Assembly (NCBI GenBank): GCA_947453945.1
Contig: CANGJB010000009.1
Coordinates: forward strand, 1 to 64,000
Origin: Sphingomonadaceae bacterium
GTDB lineage: Bacteria > Pseudomonadota > Alphaproteobacteria > Sphingomonadales > Sphingomonadaceae
Length of the DNA: 64,000 bases
Direction: 5' to 3'
Shown here: positions 28,458-37,834 of the stretch, in pieces
Numbering within the stretch: the first letter of the stretch is position 1
How the letters are laid out: every line of letters starts with the position of its first letter
The notes under the pieces: generated by a model
The model's database searches: none
What the model was told of the DNA's origin: nothing
The model's input: the letters and a program-made list of their open reading frames with translations, nothing else
Translations under genes and position numbers: made by a program

Positions 28458-29777
28458 ATGAGCGCGACCTGGAAAAACACCAACCGCGATATGTTCGCGG
28501 CCTTCATGTGCGACGATGCGGCGCTCGATGTGCTGCGTCCGGTCACGGTCGACATGGGCTGGCAGCCGGAAAAGTGCAACAAGGGCGGCCTGCGAAACGC
28601 GATCCAGTCGCTTTCGATTGCAGCAAGCCCGGCCATCCTGATGGTCGACTTGTCCGAAAGCGGCGACCCGCTGAGCGACATCAACGCGCTGGCCGAAGTC
28701 TGCGAGCCGGGCACCGTGGTGATCGCGGTCGGCCAGGTCAACGACGTGCGCCTTTACCGCGATCTCCTCGCTTCGGGCATTCAGGACTATCTCCTGAAGC
28801 CGCTGACACCGGGCCAGGTGCGCGATGCGCTGGTTCAGGCACAGGCGATCTTCGCTTCGCCCAAATCGGCTGACGGCAGCACCGCCAAGCGCCATGTTTC
28901 GACCGCCGTGGTCGGTACGCGCGGCGGCTGCGGCGCCTCGACCATCGCGACCTCGCTGGCCTGGCTGTTCAGCAGCGACAACCGCCTGCCGACCGCACTG
29001 CTCGATCTCGATGTGCACTTCGGCACCGGCGCGCTCACGCTCGATCTCGAACCCGGCCGCGGCCTGACCGACGCAATCGACAACCCGAGCCGCATCGACG
29101 GCCTGTTCATCGAACGCGCCATGATCCGCGCCAACGACAATCTGGCGATCCTTTCGGCCGAAGCGCCGATCAGTTCGCCGCTAATGACCGATGGCAGCGC
29201 CTTCGTGCAGCTGGAGGAAGAATTCCGCCACGCATTCGAAATGACGATGATCGATCTGCCGCGCAACATGCTGATCAACTTCCCGCACCTGCTGGCGGAC
29301 GTGAACGTGGTGGTCGTGGTCACCGAGCTCACTCTGGCCGGCGCACGCGATGCGATCCGCCTGCTTTCGTGGCTCAAAACCAACGCCAAGCATGCCGAGA
29401 CGATCGTGGTGGCCAACAAGGTCCACTCCGGTGTCGGCGAGATCAGCCGTTCGGACTTCGAAGCCTCGATCGAGCGCAAGATCAACTACATCGTGCCCTA
29501 TGACGTGAAGGCTGCGGCCAATGCCGCCAAGCTCGGCCAGACGTTCGTTTCCGCCAACCGCGCCAGCAAGGCGGGTGCGGCGATCCGTGATCTGGGCGGG
29601 GCGATCATCGCCACGGGCAGCGACGGGGAACCGGTCGAAACCACGGCCAAGGGCAAGGCCGCCAAGGGCGCGGACAAGCCTGCGGGTGCTCCGGGCGCAA
29701 AGACCTCGCTGCTTGGCAAGTTCGATTTCAAGAAGATCCTTCCGTCCGGCAAAGCCAAGGCCGGAACCCCCGCGTGA
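28458..29777 (+). CDS. cpaE: Pilus assembly/localisation ATPase CpaE
   Basis: 439 residues. The N-terminal 130 residues resemble a receiver-like domain (DVRLYRDLLASGIQDYLLKP). A ParA/MinD-type ATPase follows, with the deviant Walker A GTRGGCGASTIATSLAW and the Walker B-like DLDVHFGTGALTLDL. The C-terminal 60 residues are Lys/Ala-rich. CpaE localises tad machinery at the pole or membrane. It is followed by a hairpin and tadB rather than the expected cpaF. Confidence 0.93.
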   Translation: MSATWKNTNRDMFAAFMCDDAALDVLRPVTVDMGWQPEKCNKGGLRNAIQSLSIAASPAILMVDLSESGDPLSDINALAEVCEPGTVVIAVGQVNDVRLYRDLLASGIQDYLLKPLTPGQVRDALVQAQAIFASPKSADGSTAKRHVSTAVVGTRGGCGASTIATSLAWLFSSDNRLPTALLDLDVHFGTGALTLDLEPGRGLTDAIDNPSRIDGLFIERAMIRANDNLAILSAEAPISSPLMTDGSAFVQLEEEFRHAFEMTMIDLPRNMLINFPHLLADVNVVVVVTELTLAGARDAIRLLSWLKTNAKHAETIVVANKVHSGVGEISRSDFEASIERKINYIVPYDVKAAANAAKLGQTFVSANRASKAGAAIRDLGGAIIATGSDGEPVETTAKGKAAKGADKPAGAPGAKTSLLGKFDFKKILPSGKAKAGTPA

Positions 29778-29785
29778 CAATCCGC

Positions 29786-29825
29786 AGCCGGAGCGCGCGA
29801 ACCCTGAGGGACGTGCGCTCCGGCT
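29786..29825 (+). promoter_or_regulatory. Strong hairpin between cpaE and tadB
   Basis: AGCCGGAGCGC and GCGCTCCGGCT form an 11-base perfect stem, extendable by wobble pairs into an 18-base loop, nine bases after the cpaE stop. There is no T run. It may be an attenuator or an mRNA-processing/stability element inside the operon, at the position where cpaF normally lies. Confidence 0.6.
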
Positions 29826-29859
29826 CCGCTAGCACTGAAAGAACTGGCAGGACCGAGCA

Positions 29860-30831
29860 ATGAACATGATGCAACTCGTGATCCTTGGCGTCGGGGCTGC
29901 GCTGGTTCTGCTGCTGGCCGCCGCCGCGCTGACCGGTCCTTCGACAAGCCGCGAGGCTTCGCGCCGGCTCCAGTCCGTGCGCTTCCGCCATTCGGACAGC
30001 GAGATCGACAAGGTCGAGGCGCAGTATCGCAAGGCGGTTGCCAATCGCAAGCCAGCCACGTTCAAGAAGGCAGGCTCCGGTTCGAAGATCGAGGCGCTGG
30101 CGCTGCGCCTGCACAAGACCGGCAAGGGCTGGACCCTTACGCAATATCTCTACACCTCGATCGGCCTCGCGGTCGGCATCGCGCTGTTCATCTTCGTCAA
30201 GTCCGGCTCTGTGTTGCTGGGGCTTGGCGTGGGCGTGCTGATTGGCGCGGGCGTTCCGCATTTCATGGTCGGGCGCGCCATCAACAAGCGCAAGAAGAAC
30301 TTCGTCTCCAAGTTCCCCGATGCGCTTGAACTGCTGGTGCGCGGCCTGCGTTCGGGCCTGCCGATCACCGAAACTCTTACCGTCGTCGCCAGCGAATTGC
30401 CCGGCCCGGTTGGTGAGGAGTTCAAGCTCGTCACCGATCGCATCAAGGTCGGCCGCACGATGGAAGAAGCGCTCCAGGAAACCGCAAACCGGCTCGACAT
30501 GGCCGAGTTCAGCTTCTTCTGCATCACGCTTGCGATCCAGCGCGAAACCGGCGGCAACCTTGCCGAAACGCTGGCCAACCTGGCCGACGTGCTGCGCAAG
30601 CGCGCGCAGATGAAGCTCAAGATTTCGGCGATGAGCTCGGAATCCAAGGCCTCGGCCTATATCGTCGGCTCGCTGCCGTTCATCGTGTTCGCGCTGATCT
30701 ATTCGATCAACCCCGCCTACCTCGGCAAGTTCTTTGTTGATGAGCGGCTCATCATTGCCGGCCTTGGCGGCCTTACCTGGCTTGGCATCGGCGCCTGGAT
30801 CATGGCGCAGATGGTCAGCTTCGAGATCTGA
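29860..30831 (+). CDS. tadB: Flp pilus inner-membrane platform protein TadB
   Basis: 323 residues with an N-terminal membrane segment and a type II secretion F domain (ALELLVRGLRSGLPITETL, IQRETGGNLAETLANLADVL), followed by two C-terminal helices. It is one of two platform proteins that interact with the pilus motor ATPase. It is separated from cpaE by 82 bases and from tadC by eight. Confidence 0.93.
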   Translation: MNMMQLVILGVGAALVLLLAAAALTGPSTSREASRRLQSVRFRHSDSEIDKVEAQYRKAVANRKPATFKKAGSGSKIEALALRLHKTGKGWTLTQYLYTSIGLAVGIALFIFVKSGSVLLGLGVGVLIGAGVPHFMVGRAINKRKKNFVSKFPDALELLVRGLRSGLPITETLTVVASELPGPVGEEFKLVTDRIKVGRTMEEALQETANRLDMAEFSFFCITLAIQRETGGNLAETLANLADVLRKRAQMKLKISAMSSESKASAYIVGSLPFIVFALIYSINPAYLGKFFVDERLIIAGLGGLTWLGIGAWIMAQMVSFEI

Positions 30832-30839
30832 GAGCACCC

Positions 30840-31850
30840 ATGCCAGTCAACCCTCCACACGGCCCCACGCTCCTCGGCGTCGACGTCATCTTCGCCGGCT
30901 CGGTCCTCATGGGTATCGCGGCTGCCGCGGTCCTGCTGGCGATCTATGCCGCGATCACGGTGCGCGATCCCATGGCCAAGCGCGTCAAGGCGCTCAACGA
31001 GCGGCGCGACCAGCTGAAAGCCGGCATTGTCACGGTCAACGCCAAAAAGCGCCAGAGCATCGTTCGCCGCAACGATACGACCGACAGCATCAAGACATTC
31101 CTGTCATCGCTCAAGGTGCTGCAGGATAGCCAGCTCAAGGAAATCTCGCAGAAGCTGGCGCAGGCCGGCATCCGCAAGAAGGAATGGGCGGTTGCCGTCG
31201 TGCTTGGTCGCATGATCGGTCCGATTGTGCTTGGTATTTTGTTCGGCGTGCTGATCTATGCGGTAAACTATTTCCCGCTGTGGCCGGCTTACAAGAAGTT
31301 CGGCCTGTTCGCGGGCGCGGTGATCCTGGGCTACAAGGGCCCGGACCTGTGGATCAAGAACATGTCCAACAAGCGCACCAAGGAAATCCGCAAGGGCCTT
31401 CCCGATGCGCTCGATCTCCTGGTGATTTGCGCCGAGGCCGGTCTCACCGTCGACAGCGCCTTTGCCCGCGTCGCACGCGAACTGGGCCGCGCCTATCCCG
31501 AACTCGGCGATGAATTCGCGCTCACCGCCATCGAGCTTTCGTTCCTCACCGAACGGCGCATGGCGTTCGAGAACCTTGCCTACCGCGTGAACCTCGATTC
31601 GGTGAAGGGCGTGGTGACCACCATGATCCAGACCGAACGCTACGGTACTCCGCTCGCCTCGGCGCTGCGCGTGCTATCGGCCGAATTCCGCAACGAGCGC
31701 ATGATGCGCGCCGAAGAAAAGGCCGCGCGCCTGCCGGCGATCATGACGATCCCGCTAATCCTGTTCATCCTGCCGACGCTGTTCGTCGTGATCCTCGGCC
31801 CTGCGGCCTGCTCGATCAGCGATAACTTCCTCAATCGCAAGGTCGGCTGA
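30840..31850 (+). CDS. tadC: Flp pilus inner-membrane platform protein TadC
   Basis: 336 residues, four membrane helices and a type II secretion F domain (GLPDALDLLVICAEAGLTVD, ELSFLTERRMAFENLAYR, MIQTERYGTPLASALRVLS, EKAARLPAIMTIPLILFILP). It partners TadB. It is the last gene of the operon here; no TPR, Flp pilin or TadE/F/G gene follows in the window. Confidence 0.93.
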   Translation: MPVNPPHGPTLLGVDVIFAGSVLMGIAAAAVLLAIYAAITVRDPMAKRVKALNERRDQLKAGIVTVNAKKRQSIVRRNDTTDSIKTFLSSLKVLQDSQLKEISQKLAQAGIRKKEWAVAVVLGRMIGPIVLGILFGVLIYAVNYFPLWPAYKKFGLFAGAVILGYKGPDLWIKNMSNKRTKEIRKGLPDALDLLVICAEAGLTVDSAFARVARELGRAYPELGDEFALTAIELSFLTERRMAFENLAYRVNLDSVKGVVTTMIQTERYGTPLASALRVLSAEFRNERMMRAEEKAARLPAIMTIPLILFILPTLFVVILGPAACSISDNFLNRKVG

Positions 31851-31873
31851 GGCAAGCAGAAGATAGTCCGGAT

Positions 31874-31893
31874 GGGGAGGGCGTGCCCTCCCC
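31874..31893. terminator. Terminator between tadC and convergent FAH gene
   Basis: Perfect nine-base stem GGGGAGGGC / GCCCTCCCC with a two-base loop, followed by TTCCTT on the plus strand, in the 47-base gap between convergent genes. Confidence 0.75.
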
Positions 31894-31897
31894 TTCC

Positions 31898-32905
31898 TTA
31901 CCCCGCCACCACCTGCTGCTCGATCGCGCCGAACACGGTGTGCCCTGTGGCATCCTTCGCCTCGATCCGCAGCGTATCGCCGCGGCGCAGGAACGGTGTA
32001 GCGGGCGCGCCATGGCGGATCGTTTCGACCATGCGCTGTTCGGCAATGCAGGCATAGCCGCGCCCGCCTTCGCCCACAGGCCTTCCGGGTGATCCATCGG
32101 GGTCGCGGTTGGAAACCGTGCCCGAACCGATGATCGATCCCGCACCGATCTTCCGCGTCTTCGCCAGATGCGCGATCAGCATGCCGAAATCGAAGGTCAT
32201 CTCCTCGCCCGCCGCCAGCCGGCCGAACGGCTGGCCGTTGAGGTCGACATGGAGCGGCAGGTGCAGCTTGCCGCCTGCCCATGCGCTGCCCAGGCTGTCC
32301 GGCGTCACGAACACGGGCGAAAAATGGCTGGCCGGCTTGGACTGGACAAAGCCGAACCCCTTGGCCAGCTCGTCCGGGATGAGGCCGCGCAGCGAAACAT
32401 CGTTCACAAGGCCCACCAGCCGGATGTGACCGATGGCCTCCTCCGCTGAAACGCCCTGCGGCACATCGCCCGTCACCACCACGACTTCGGCCTCAAGATC
32501 ACCGCCCCACGCCTCGTCCTGCAGCACCAGCGGATCGCGCGGGCCGCGCAAATCGTCGCTGCCGCCCTGATACATCAGCGGATCGGTCCAGAAGCTGGCC
32601 GGCAGCTCGGCCCCCCGCGCCTTGCGCACCAGTTCGACGTGATTGACGTAGGCGCTGCCATCCGCCCACTGGAACGCGCGCGGTAGGGGCGCTGCCGCCT
32701 CGCGCTCGTGGAAGCGCCGCTGCGGGATGGCACCGTGCTGCAATTCGATCCGCAGCGCCTCAAGGTATGGCGCATACCGGTCCCAATCATCCAGCAGCGC
32801 CTGCATGGTCGGCACGATGTGATCGGCATCGGCATACCACGCCAGATCGTCCGAAACGACGATCAGGCGCCCGTCGCGCAGCTGCGGCAGGCTCGCAAGT
32901 TTCAT
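31898..32905 (-). CDS. Fumarylacetoacetate hydrolase family protein
   Basis: 335 residues, FAH-fold. The metal site is formed by residues in DLEAEVVVVTGDV and VGLVNDVSLRGL; SHFSPVFVTPDSLG, IIGSGTVSNRD and FLRRGDTLRIEA are further family hallmarks. It hydrolyses a C-C bond in a ring-fission product (fumarylacetoacetate or a related acylpyruvate); the substrate is not determined. Its start overlaps the stop of the marR-type gene (TGATG), which implies co-regulation of aromatic catabolism. Confidence 0.88.
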   Translation of the reverse strand: MKLASLPQLRDGRLIVVSDDLAWYADADHIVPTMQALLDDWDRYAPYLEALRIELQHGAIPQRRFHEREAAAPLPRAFQWADGSAYVNHVELVRKARGAELPASFWTDPLMYQGGSDDLRGPRDPLVLQDEAWGGDLEAEVVVVTGDVPQGVSAEEAIGHIRLVGLVNDVSLRGLIPDELAKGFGFVQSKPASHFSPVFVTPDSLGSAWAGGKLHLPLHVDLNGQPFGRLAAGEEMTFDFGMLIAHLAKTRKIGAGSIIGSGTVSNRDPDGSPGRPVGEGGRGYACIAEQRMVETIRHGAPATPFLRRGDTLRIEAKDATGHTVFGAIEQQVVAG

Positions 32906-33360
32906 CAGACTTCCCCTTCGATGGAGCGCGCCGCATGGAGCAGTTTGTCGAGCAGGGCCCTGAGTTTTGCCGTTTCGGCAGGAGAGAGCGCCGCAAAGAT
33001 CTTTTCGTACGTGGAAAGCGCGTTGGGCCAGATCCGATCGTACATCGCGCGGCCCGCGTCAGTCAGCCACAAGTGGTGCGAACGCCCGTCCGCCTCGTTG
33101 GGGCTGCGCGCAACAAGGCTGCGTTCGCCCAGCATCTTGCACGCGCGGTTCACCGCCACTTTGTCCATCAGCGTCGCGCGGACAAGGTCGCGCTGCGTAA
33201 GCGGTCCGGCATCGCCCAGCACCGCCATGATCCGCCATTCGGGAATCTTGAGGCCGAATTCGCTGTGATATTCGCCCGATATCAGGCTGCTGACCGCGTT
33301 CGAAGTGATCGCAAGGCGGTAGGGGATGAAATCAGACAGCCTGGTTTGCGCGTCGGACAT
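32905..33360 (-). CDS. MarR family transcriptional regulator
   Basis: 151 residues. Winged-helix core: IPEWRIMAVLGDAGPLTQRDL, VNRACKMLGERSLVARSPNEADGRSHHLWLTDAGRAMYD. The DGR-S wing signature is intact. It is the promoter-proximal gene of a two-gene unit with the FAH gene and probably controls that unit in response to an aromatic ligand. Confidence 0.9.
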   Translation of the reverse strand: MSDAQTRLSDFIPYRLAITSNAVSSLISGEYHSEFGLKIPEWRIMAVLGDAGPLTQRDLVRATLMDKVAVNRACKMLGERSLVARSPNEADGRSHHLWLTDAGRAMYDRIWPNALSTYEKIFAALSPAETAKLRALLDKLLHAARSIEGEV

Positions 33361-33461
33361 CAGCGAAGTCTAGGCCAGCCTGCGCGGGGTGCAAGCAAAA
33401 GGACAAGGTCCGCTCAACGGGCCGGTAAACGCGCCAGTCATCGGGCCAGTCATCGCCCCCG

Positions 33462-34115
33462 TCATCTGGCGAGAATACCCGCCATGATGAAATCGACCGT
33501 GTGTTCACGGTAGCGGTCGCGCAGATCTTCGGTCAGCGTGTCCTGATCGAAGCAGTGCCGCAGCACCAACCGCGCCGAAAAAAACCGGTCCGCCGCGCCC
33601 GTGACGGTGAAATAGAACAATTGCGGGTCGATCGGACGAAACACCCCGGACTTCACGCCCGCGCCGATCAGCCGGTCATAGGCCTTATTCAGCGGCATCA
33701 GATACTTATCAGCAATCCGCTTCGCCTCCCCTGGATCGCTGTCGCGCACCAGCCGCATCAGCAGCCGGTTGAGATAGGGATAAGCGAAATAGGTATCGAC
33801 GCAGCGCGCGATATGCTGGCGAAGCTTGGCTTCGGGGCTCATGTCGTCCTTGGCGAGCAGCGCCTCGACCGACTTGATGATCGCCACCATGTCGCGGTCG
33901 AGCAGCTCGCCCAGCATCCCGGCCTTGTTGCCGAAATAGTATTTCACCAGCGCCGAATTGAGCCCCGAGCGCAGCGAAAGCTCGGAAAGCGAGATATCGA
34001 CCTGATCACCCTCGCGCATGATCTGCGAGGCTGTTTCCAGCAGCAATTCGCGCGCGCCGGCCTGTTCTGTTGCGACTGCGTCCCCGTTTTCGGCCAATTT
34101 TGTCTGCTCACTCAT
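33462..34115 (-). CDS. TetR family transcriptional regulator
   Basis: 217 residues. The N-terminal helix-turn-helix is visible in LLLETASQIMREGD and DISLSELSLRSGLNSALVKYYFGNKAGML; the rest is the helical ligand domain. The start overlaps the crotonase stop (ATGA). It probably regulates the acyl-CoA gene group from thiolase to crotonase, with an acyl-CoA as likely ligand (inference). Confidence 0.9.
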   Translation of the reverse strand: MSEQTKLAENGDAVATEQAGARELLLETASQIMREGDQVDISLSELSLRSGLNSALVKYYFGNKAGMLGELLDRDMVAIIKSVEALLAKDDMSPEAKLRQHIARCVDTYFAYPYLNRLLMRLVRDSDPGEAKRIADKYLMPLNKAYDRLIGAGVKSGVFRPIDPQLFYFTVTGAADRFFSARLVLRHCFDQDTLTEDLRDRYREHTVDFIMAGILAR

Positions 34116-34984
34116 GCCCAGTCCGGTTCATCCCACCACGGGTAGAATGCCGGCATATCCGAAGAAACGCGTCCCGGGTAGGCGGGCGCTCGCTTTTCGA
34201 GGAAGCTGGCCACACCTTCCTTCGCATCGGCACCGCGCGAAAGCTGGTAGATCGCCCGGCTGTCCACCTGATGCGCGAACATCGGGTGCTCCCGCGCCGA
34301 ATTGCGCCACAGCATCGCGCGCGTCATCGCCACCGAGACCGCGCTGGTGTTGTCGGCGATCTCACGCGCAAGCGCGTGGGCGGCGGGCAGCAAGTCCTCA
34401 GGCGCATGGAGCGAGCGCACGAGGCCGCCTTTCAGCGCCTCTTCCGCGCCGAACACGCGGCCCGTCATGCACCATTCGAGCGCCTGGCTCATGCCGACAA
34501 GGCGCGGCAGGAACCAGCTGGAGGCGGCCTCAGGCACGATCCCGCGCCGCGCAAACACGAAGCCGAAGCGCGCCGAAGTGCTGGCGAGGCGGAAATCCAT
34601 CGGCAACTGCATCGTGGCGCCGATACCCACTGCCGCACCGTTGATCGCGCCGATCACCGGCTTCTTGGAATTGAATATGCGCAGCGTGCAGAAGCCGCCG
34701 CCATCGCGCACCTTGGGGTCGGAAAGGTCCGCCACTTCGGTGGGATCGGAAAAGGGCCGCGCGCCGTCGTCGGGCGTCAGGTCCGCGCCTGCGCAGAATG
34801 CCCGGTCACCCGCACCCGTCACGATCACCGCGCGCACGCTGTCATCGGCATCGGTGCGGTCGAACGCGTCGATGATTTCGGTCATCATCGTGCGCGTATA
34901 GGCGTTCATCTTGTGCGGACGGTTGAGCGTCAGCGTCGCGACGCCGTCAGCCACATCGAGCAGGATCTGCGTGTACTCGGCCAT
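34112..34984 (-). CDS. Enoyl-CoA hydratase/isomerase (crotonase) family
   Basis: 290 residues. Family pattern: VATLTLNRPHKMNAYT, VIVTGAGDRAFCAGADLT (CoA/oxyanion loop), INGAAVGIGATMQLPMDFRLA (second oxyanion Gly), FARRGIVPEAASSWFLPRLVG (the catalytic Glu region). GGGAG precedes ATG at 34984 by nine bases. Upstream on the same strand are the SDR and thiolase genes. Confidence 0.9.
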   Translation of the reverse strand: MAEYTQILLDVADGVATLTLNRPHKMNAYTRTMMTEIIDAFDRTDADDSVRAVIVTGAGDRAFCAGADLTPDDGARPFSDPTEVADLSDPKVRDGGGFCTLRIFNSKKPVIGAINGAAVGIGATMQLPMDFRLASTSARFGFVFARRGIVPEAASSWFLPRLVGMSQALEWCMTGRVFGAEEALKGGLVRSLHAPEDLLPAAHALAREIADNTSAVSVAMTRAMLWRNSAREHPMFAHQVDSRAIYQLSRGADAKEGVASFLEKRAPAYPGRVSSDMPAFYPWWDEPDWA

Positions 34985-35000
34985 TTCGGCTCTCTCCCAA

Positions 35001-35041
35001 AAATAGGGACAGTCCCCATTAAAAGGGGACTGGCCCTATTT
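35001..35041. repeat. Near-perfect 17-base inverted repeat (REP-like)
   Basis: Arms AAATAGGGACAGTCCCC (35001-35017) and GGGGACTGGCCCTATTT (35025-35041) differ from perfect complementarity at one position, around the loop ATTAAAA. It sits between the SDR stop and the crotonase ribosome binding site. The motif resembles dispersed palindromes seen in many proteobacteria; it could also attenuate transcription. Confidence 0.8.
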
Positions 35042-35046
35042 ATTCA

Positions 35047-35829
<783 letters not shown>

Positions 35830-35858
35830 GGCATTTCTCTCCTGAATTCTTAAACATG

Positions 35859-35882
35859 TCCCTCTCCCCGGTGGGGAAGGGA
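35859..35882. terminator. Stem-loop between thiolase and SDR genes
   Basis: TCCCTCTCCCC pairs with GGGGAAGGGA across a three-base loop, with one bulge. Located in the 57-base gap between two genes of the same strand; a partial terminator or processing site. Confidence 0.45.
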
Positions 35883-35886
35883 TTGG

Positions 35887-37059
35887 TTACATCATTTCAA
35901 CAATGGTCACGTTGGCGACACCGCCGCCTTCGCACATCGTCTGCAAGCCATACTTCAGCCCGCGCGCCTTCAGCGCATGGAGCAGCGTGGACATCAGCTT
36001 GGTGCCCGAAGCGCCCAGCGGATGGCCCAGCGCAATCGCGCCGCCGTTGACGTTGAGCTTCTCCGGGTCCGCGCCGGTGTGCTTCAGCCAGGCCATCGGC
36101 ACCGAGGCAAAAGCCTCGTTCACTTCATAGAGATCGATATCGCCGATCTTCATGCCGGCCCGCTGCAGCGCGCGGTCGGTGGCGAAGAGCGGTTCTTCGA
36201 GCATGATCACCGGATCGCCCGCCGTCACCGTCAGGTTATGAATGCGCGCCAGCGGGGTGAGATTGTGGGCCTTCAAGGCCGCTTCCGAAACGATCAGCGC
36301 CGCGCTCGCGCCGTCGCAGATCTGGCTGGAACTGGCTGCCGTCAGCAGGCCATCGGGCGAAAGCAGCTTGACGCCGGAGATGGATTCCAGCGTCGCGTCG
36401 AAACGGATGCCCTCGTCCTGCGTGTGCATCGCCGCACCCTCAGGCGTCTCGATGGCAATCGGCACGATCTCGCCAGCAAACGCGCCCGCATTGGTCGCGG
36501 CAATCGCCTTGAGGTGGCTGTTCAGCGCAAACGCATCGAGCTGATCCTTGGAGAAGCCGTGCTTCTTCACGATCATTTCCGCGCCCATGAACTGCGAGAA
36601 CATGATGCCCGGATACTTCTCTTCCAGCTGCGGCGACTTGTAGTTGCCCAGCCCCTCTTTCATGTGAAAGATCGCGGTGGAGCCCATCGGCACGCGGGTC
36701 ATGCTTTCCACGCCCGCCGCGATCACCATGTCCTGCACGCCAGACATCACCGCCTGCGCGGCAAACTGGATCGCCTGCTGCGATGATCCGCACTGGCGGT
36801 CAATCGTGACGGCCGGCACCGAATCCGGCAGCAGCCGCGCGGCGAGGACGGCATTGCGCCCCACCTGCCCCGCCTGCTGCCCGCCCTGCGAAACGCAGCC
36901 CATGATCACGTCTTCCACCGCCGCGCCATCGATCCCCGTGCGCGCGACAATGGCATCCAGCGTCGCCGCCGAAAGATCGACCGGGTGCACCCCCGCCAGC
37001 CGCCCATTCCGCCGCCCGCCAGCGGTGCGCACTGCATCAACGATATAGGCTACAGCCAT
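35887..37059 (-). CDS. Acetyl-CoA acyltransferase (thiolase)
   Basis: 390 residues. Active-site cysteine in VTIDRQCGSSQQAIQFAAQA, His in VNVNGGAIALGHPLGASGTK (written here as the motif GGAIALGHPLGASG), and the final Cys in QTMCEGGGVANVTIVE. This is a degradative or biosynthetic thiolase that cleaves 3-ketoacyl-CoA. It is the promoter-proximal gene of a minus-strand group that includes SDR, crotonase and TetR. Confidence 0.93.
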   Translation of the reverse strand: MAVAYIVDAVRTAGGRRNGRLAGVHPVDLSAATLDAIVARTGIDGAAVEDVIMGCVSQGGQQAGQVGRNAVLAARLLPDSVPAVTIDRQCGSSQQAIQFAAQAVMSGVQDMVIAAGVESMTRVPMGSTAIFHMKEGLGNYKSPQLEEKYPGIMFSQFMGAEMIVKKHGFSKDQLDAFALNSHLKAIAATNAGAFAGEIVPIAIETPEGAAMHTQDEGIRFDATLESISGVKLLSPDGLLTAASSSQICDGASAALIVSEAALKAHNLTPLARIHNLTVTAGDPVIMLEEPLFATDRALQRAGMKIGDIDLYEVNEAFASVPMAWLKHTGADPEKLNVNGGAIALGHPLGASGTKLMSTLLHALKARGLKYGLQTMCEGGGVANVTIVEMM

Positions 37060-37522
37060 GGCTCTCGACTCCCGTATGCGTTCGTTTAACTGAACGATTA
37101 AGGAGTCTGGGGGGTGGGGTCAAGGGATTGGGGTGGTAATGGGGTATCCATTAACCCCCTGCTGGTCGGCCATGGAAACGTCAGGATACGACCACACCTC
37201 GACATTCCAGTCTTAGCATCGGAACGTCGGCTTATGGCGACACGGGCCATTCCATGTGCCATTCCACGGGCCTCGGGGCGCGGCAGGCCGATCGCAAGCC
37301 TCCCTCGGCTTTCGCGCTGCGTGCGCACCGCCTGGCCCCCGTTGAACAACAATCCGTGACATAGGCCGCAACACGGCGTAGGGGGCCGCGATGTCGGTGC
37401 AGCCACGCCGCCACGCCGGTTGATCTCTCAGGCGTGGAAGTTGCTCGCCACCAGATGCATCTTGGCGGATTGCGATCCCGTCGCACGGAAAGCAAGCGCC
37501 CCCTTCGGAGACGACCCCGTTT
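37060..37522. other. 463-base interval, no gene supported
   Basis: Lies between the divergent thiolase and DUF6481 genes and should hold both promoters. Short frames occur on both strands but have no recognisable protein pattern or ribosome binding site. Confidence 0.6.
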
Positions 37523-37831
37523 ATGGCAGGTTATAAGGAACCCGGGCTTGAAGCCCGGCGCGCGGCGGCGGCGACTGCCCGGGAAACGGCACTCGCAAAA
37601 CTCAAGGCACGAACCCCGCTGGATCCTGCAGCGCAGGCCGAACGCATGGCCGCGGCTGAGGCACGCGAGAAAATGCAGGCCGAAAAGCGCGAGCTACTCA
37701 AGGCGAAAAAGGCGCAGGAGCTTGCCGAGAAGGCCGAGCGTGCTGCCAAGGTAACGCCGGCTCTTACCGAAGCGGAGCGCAAGGCGGTTCGGGACGCAAA
37801 GTATGCGGCCCGCAAGGCACGCAAGAAGTAG
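37523..37831 (+). CDS. DUF6481-like basic coiled-coil protein
   Basis: 102 residues, almost entirely Ala/Lys/Glu/Arg and predicted to be one long charged helix (AEAREKMQAEKRELLKAKKA), ending KAARKARKK-like. The N-terminus YKEPGLEARRAAAATARETAL is characteristic of a small sphingomonad family annotated DUF6481. Function unknown; basic composition would allow nucleic-acid binding. A methyltransferase-like gene follows after three bases. Confidence 0.7.
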   Translation: MAGYKEPGLEARRAAAATARETALAKLKARTPLDPAAQAERMAAAEAREKMQAEKRELLKAKKAQELAEKAERAAKVTPALTEAERKAVRDAKYAARKARKK

Positions 37832-37834
37832 CGC

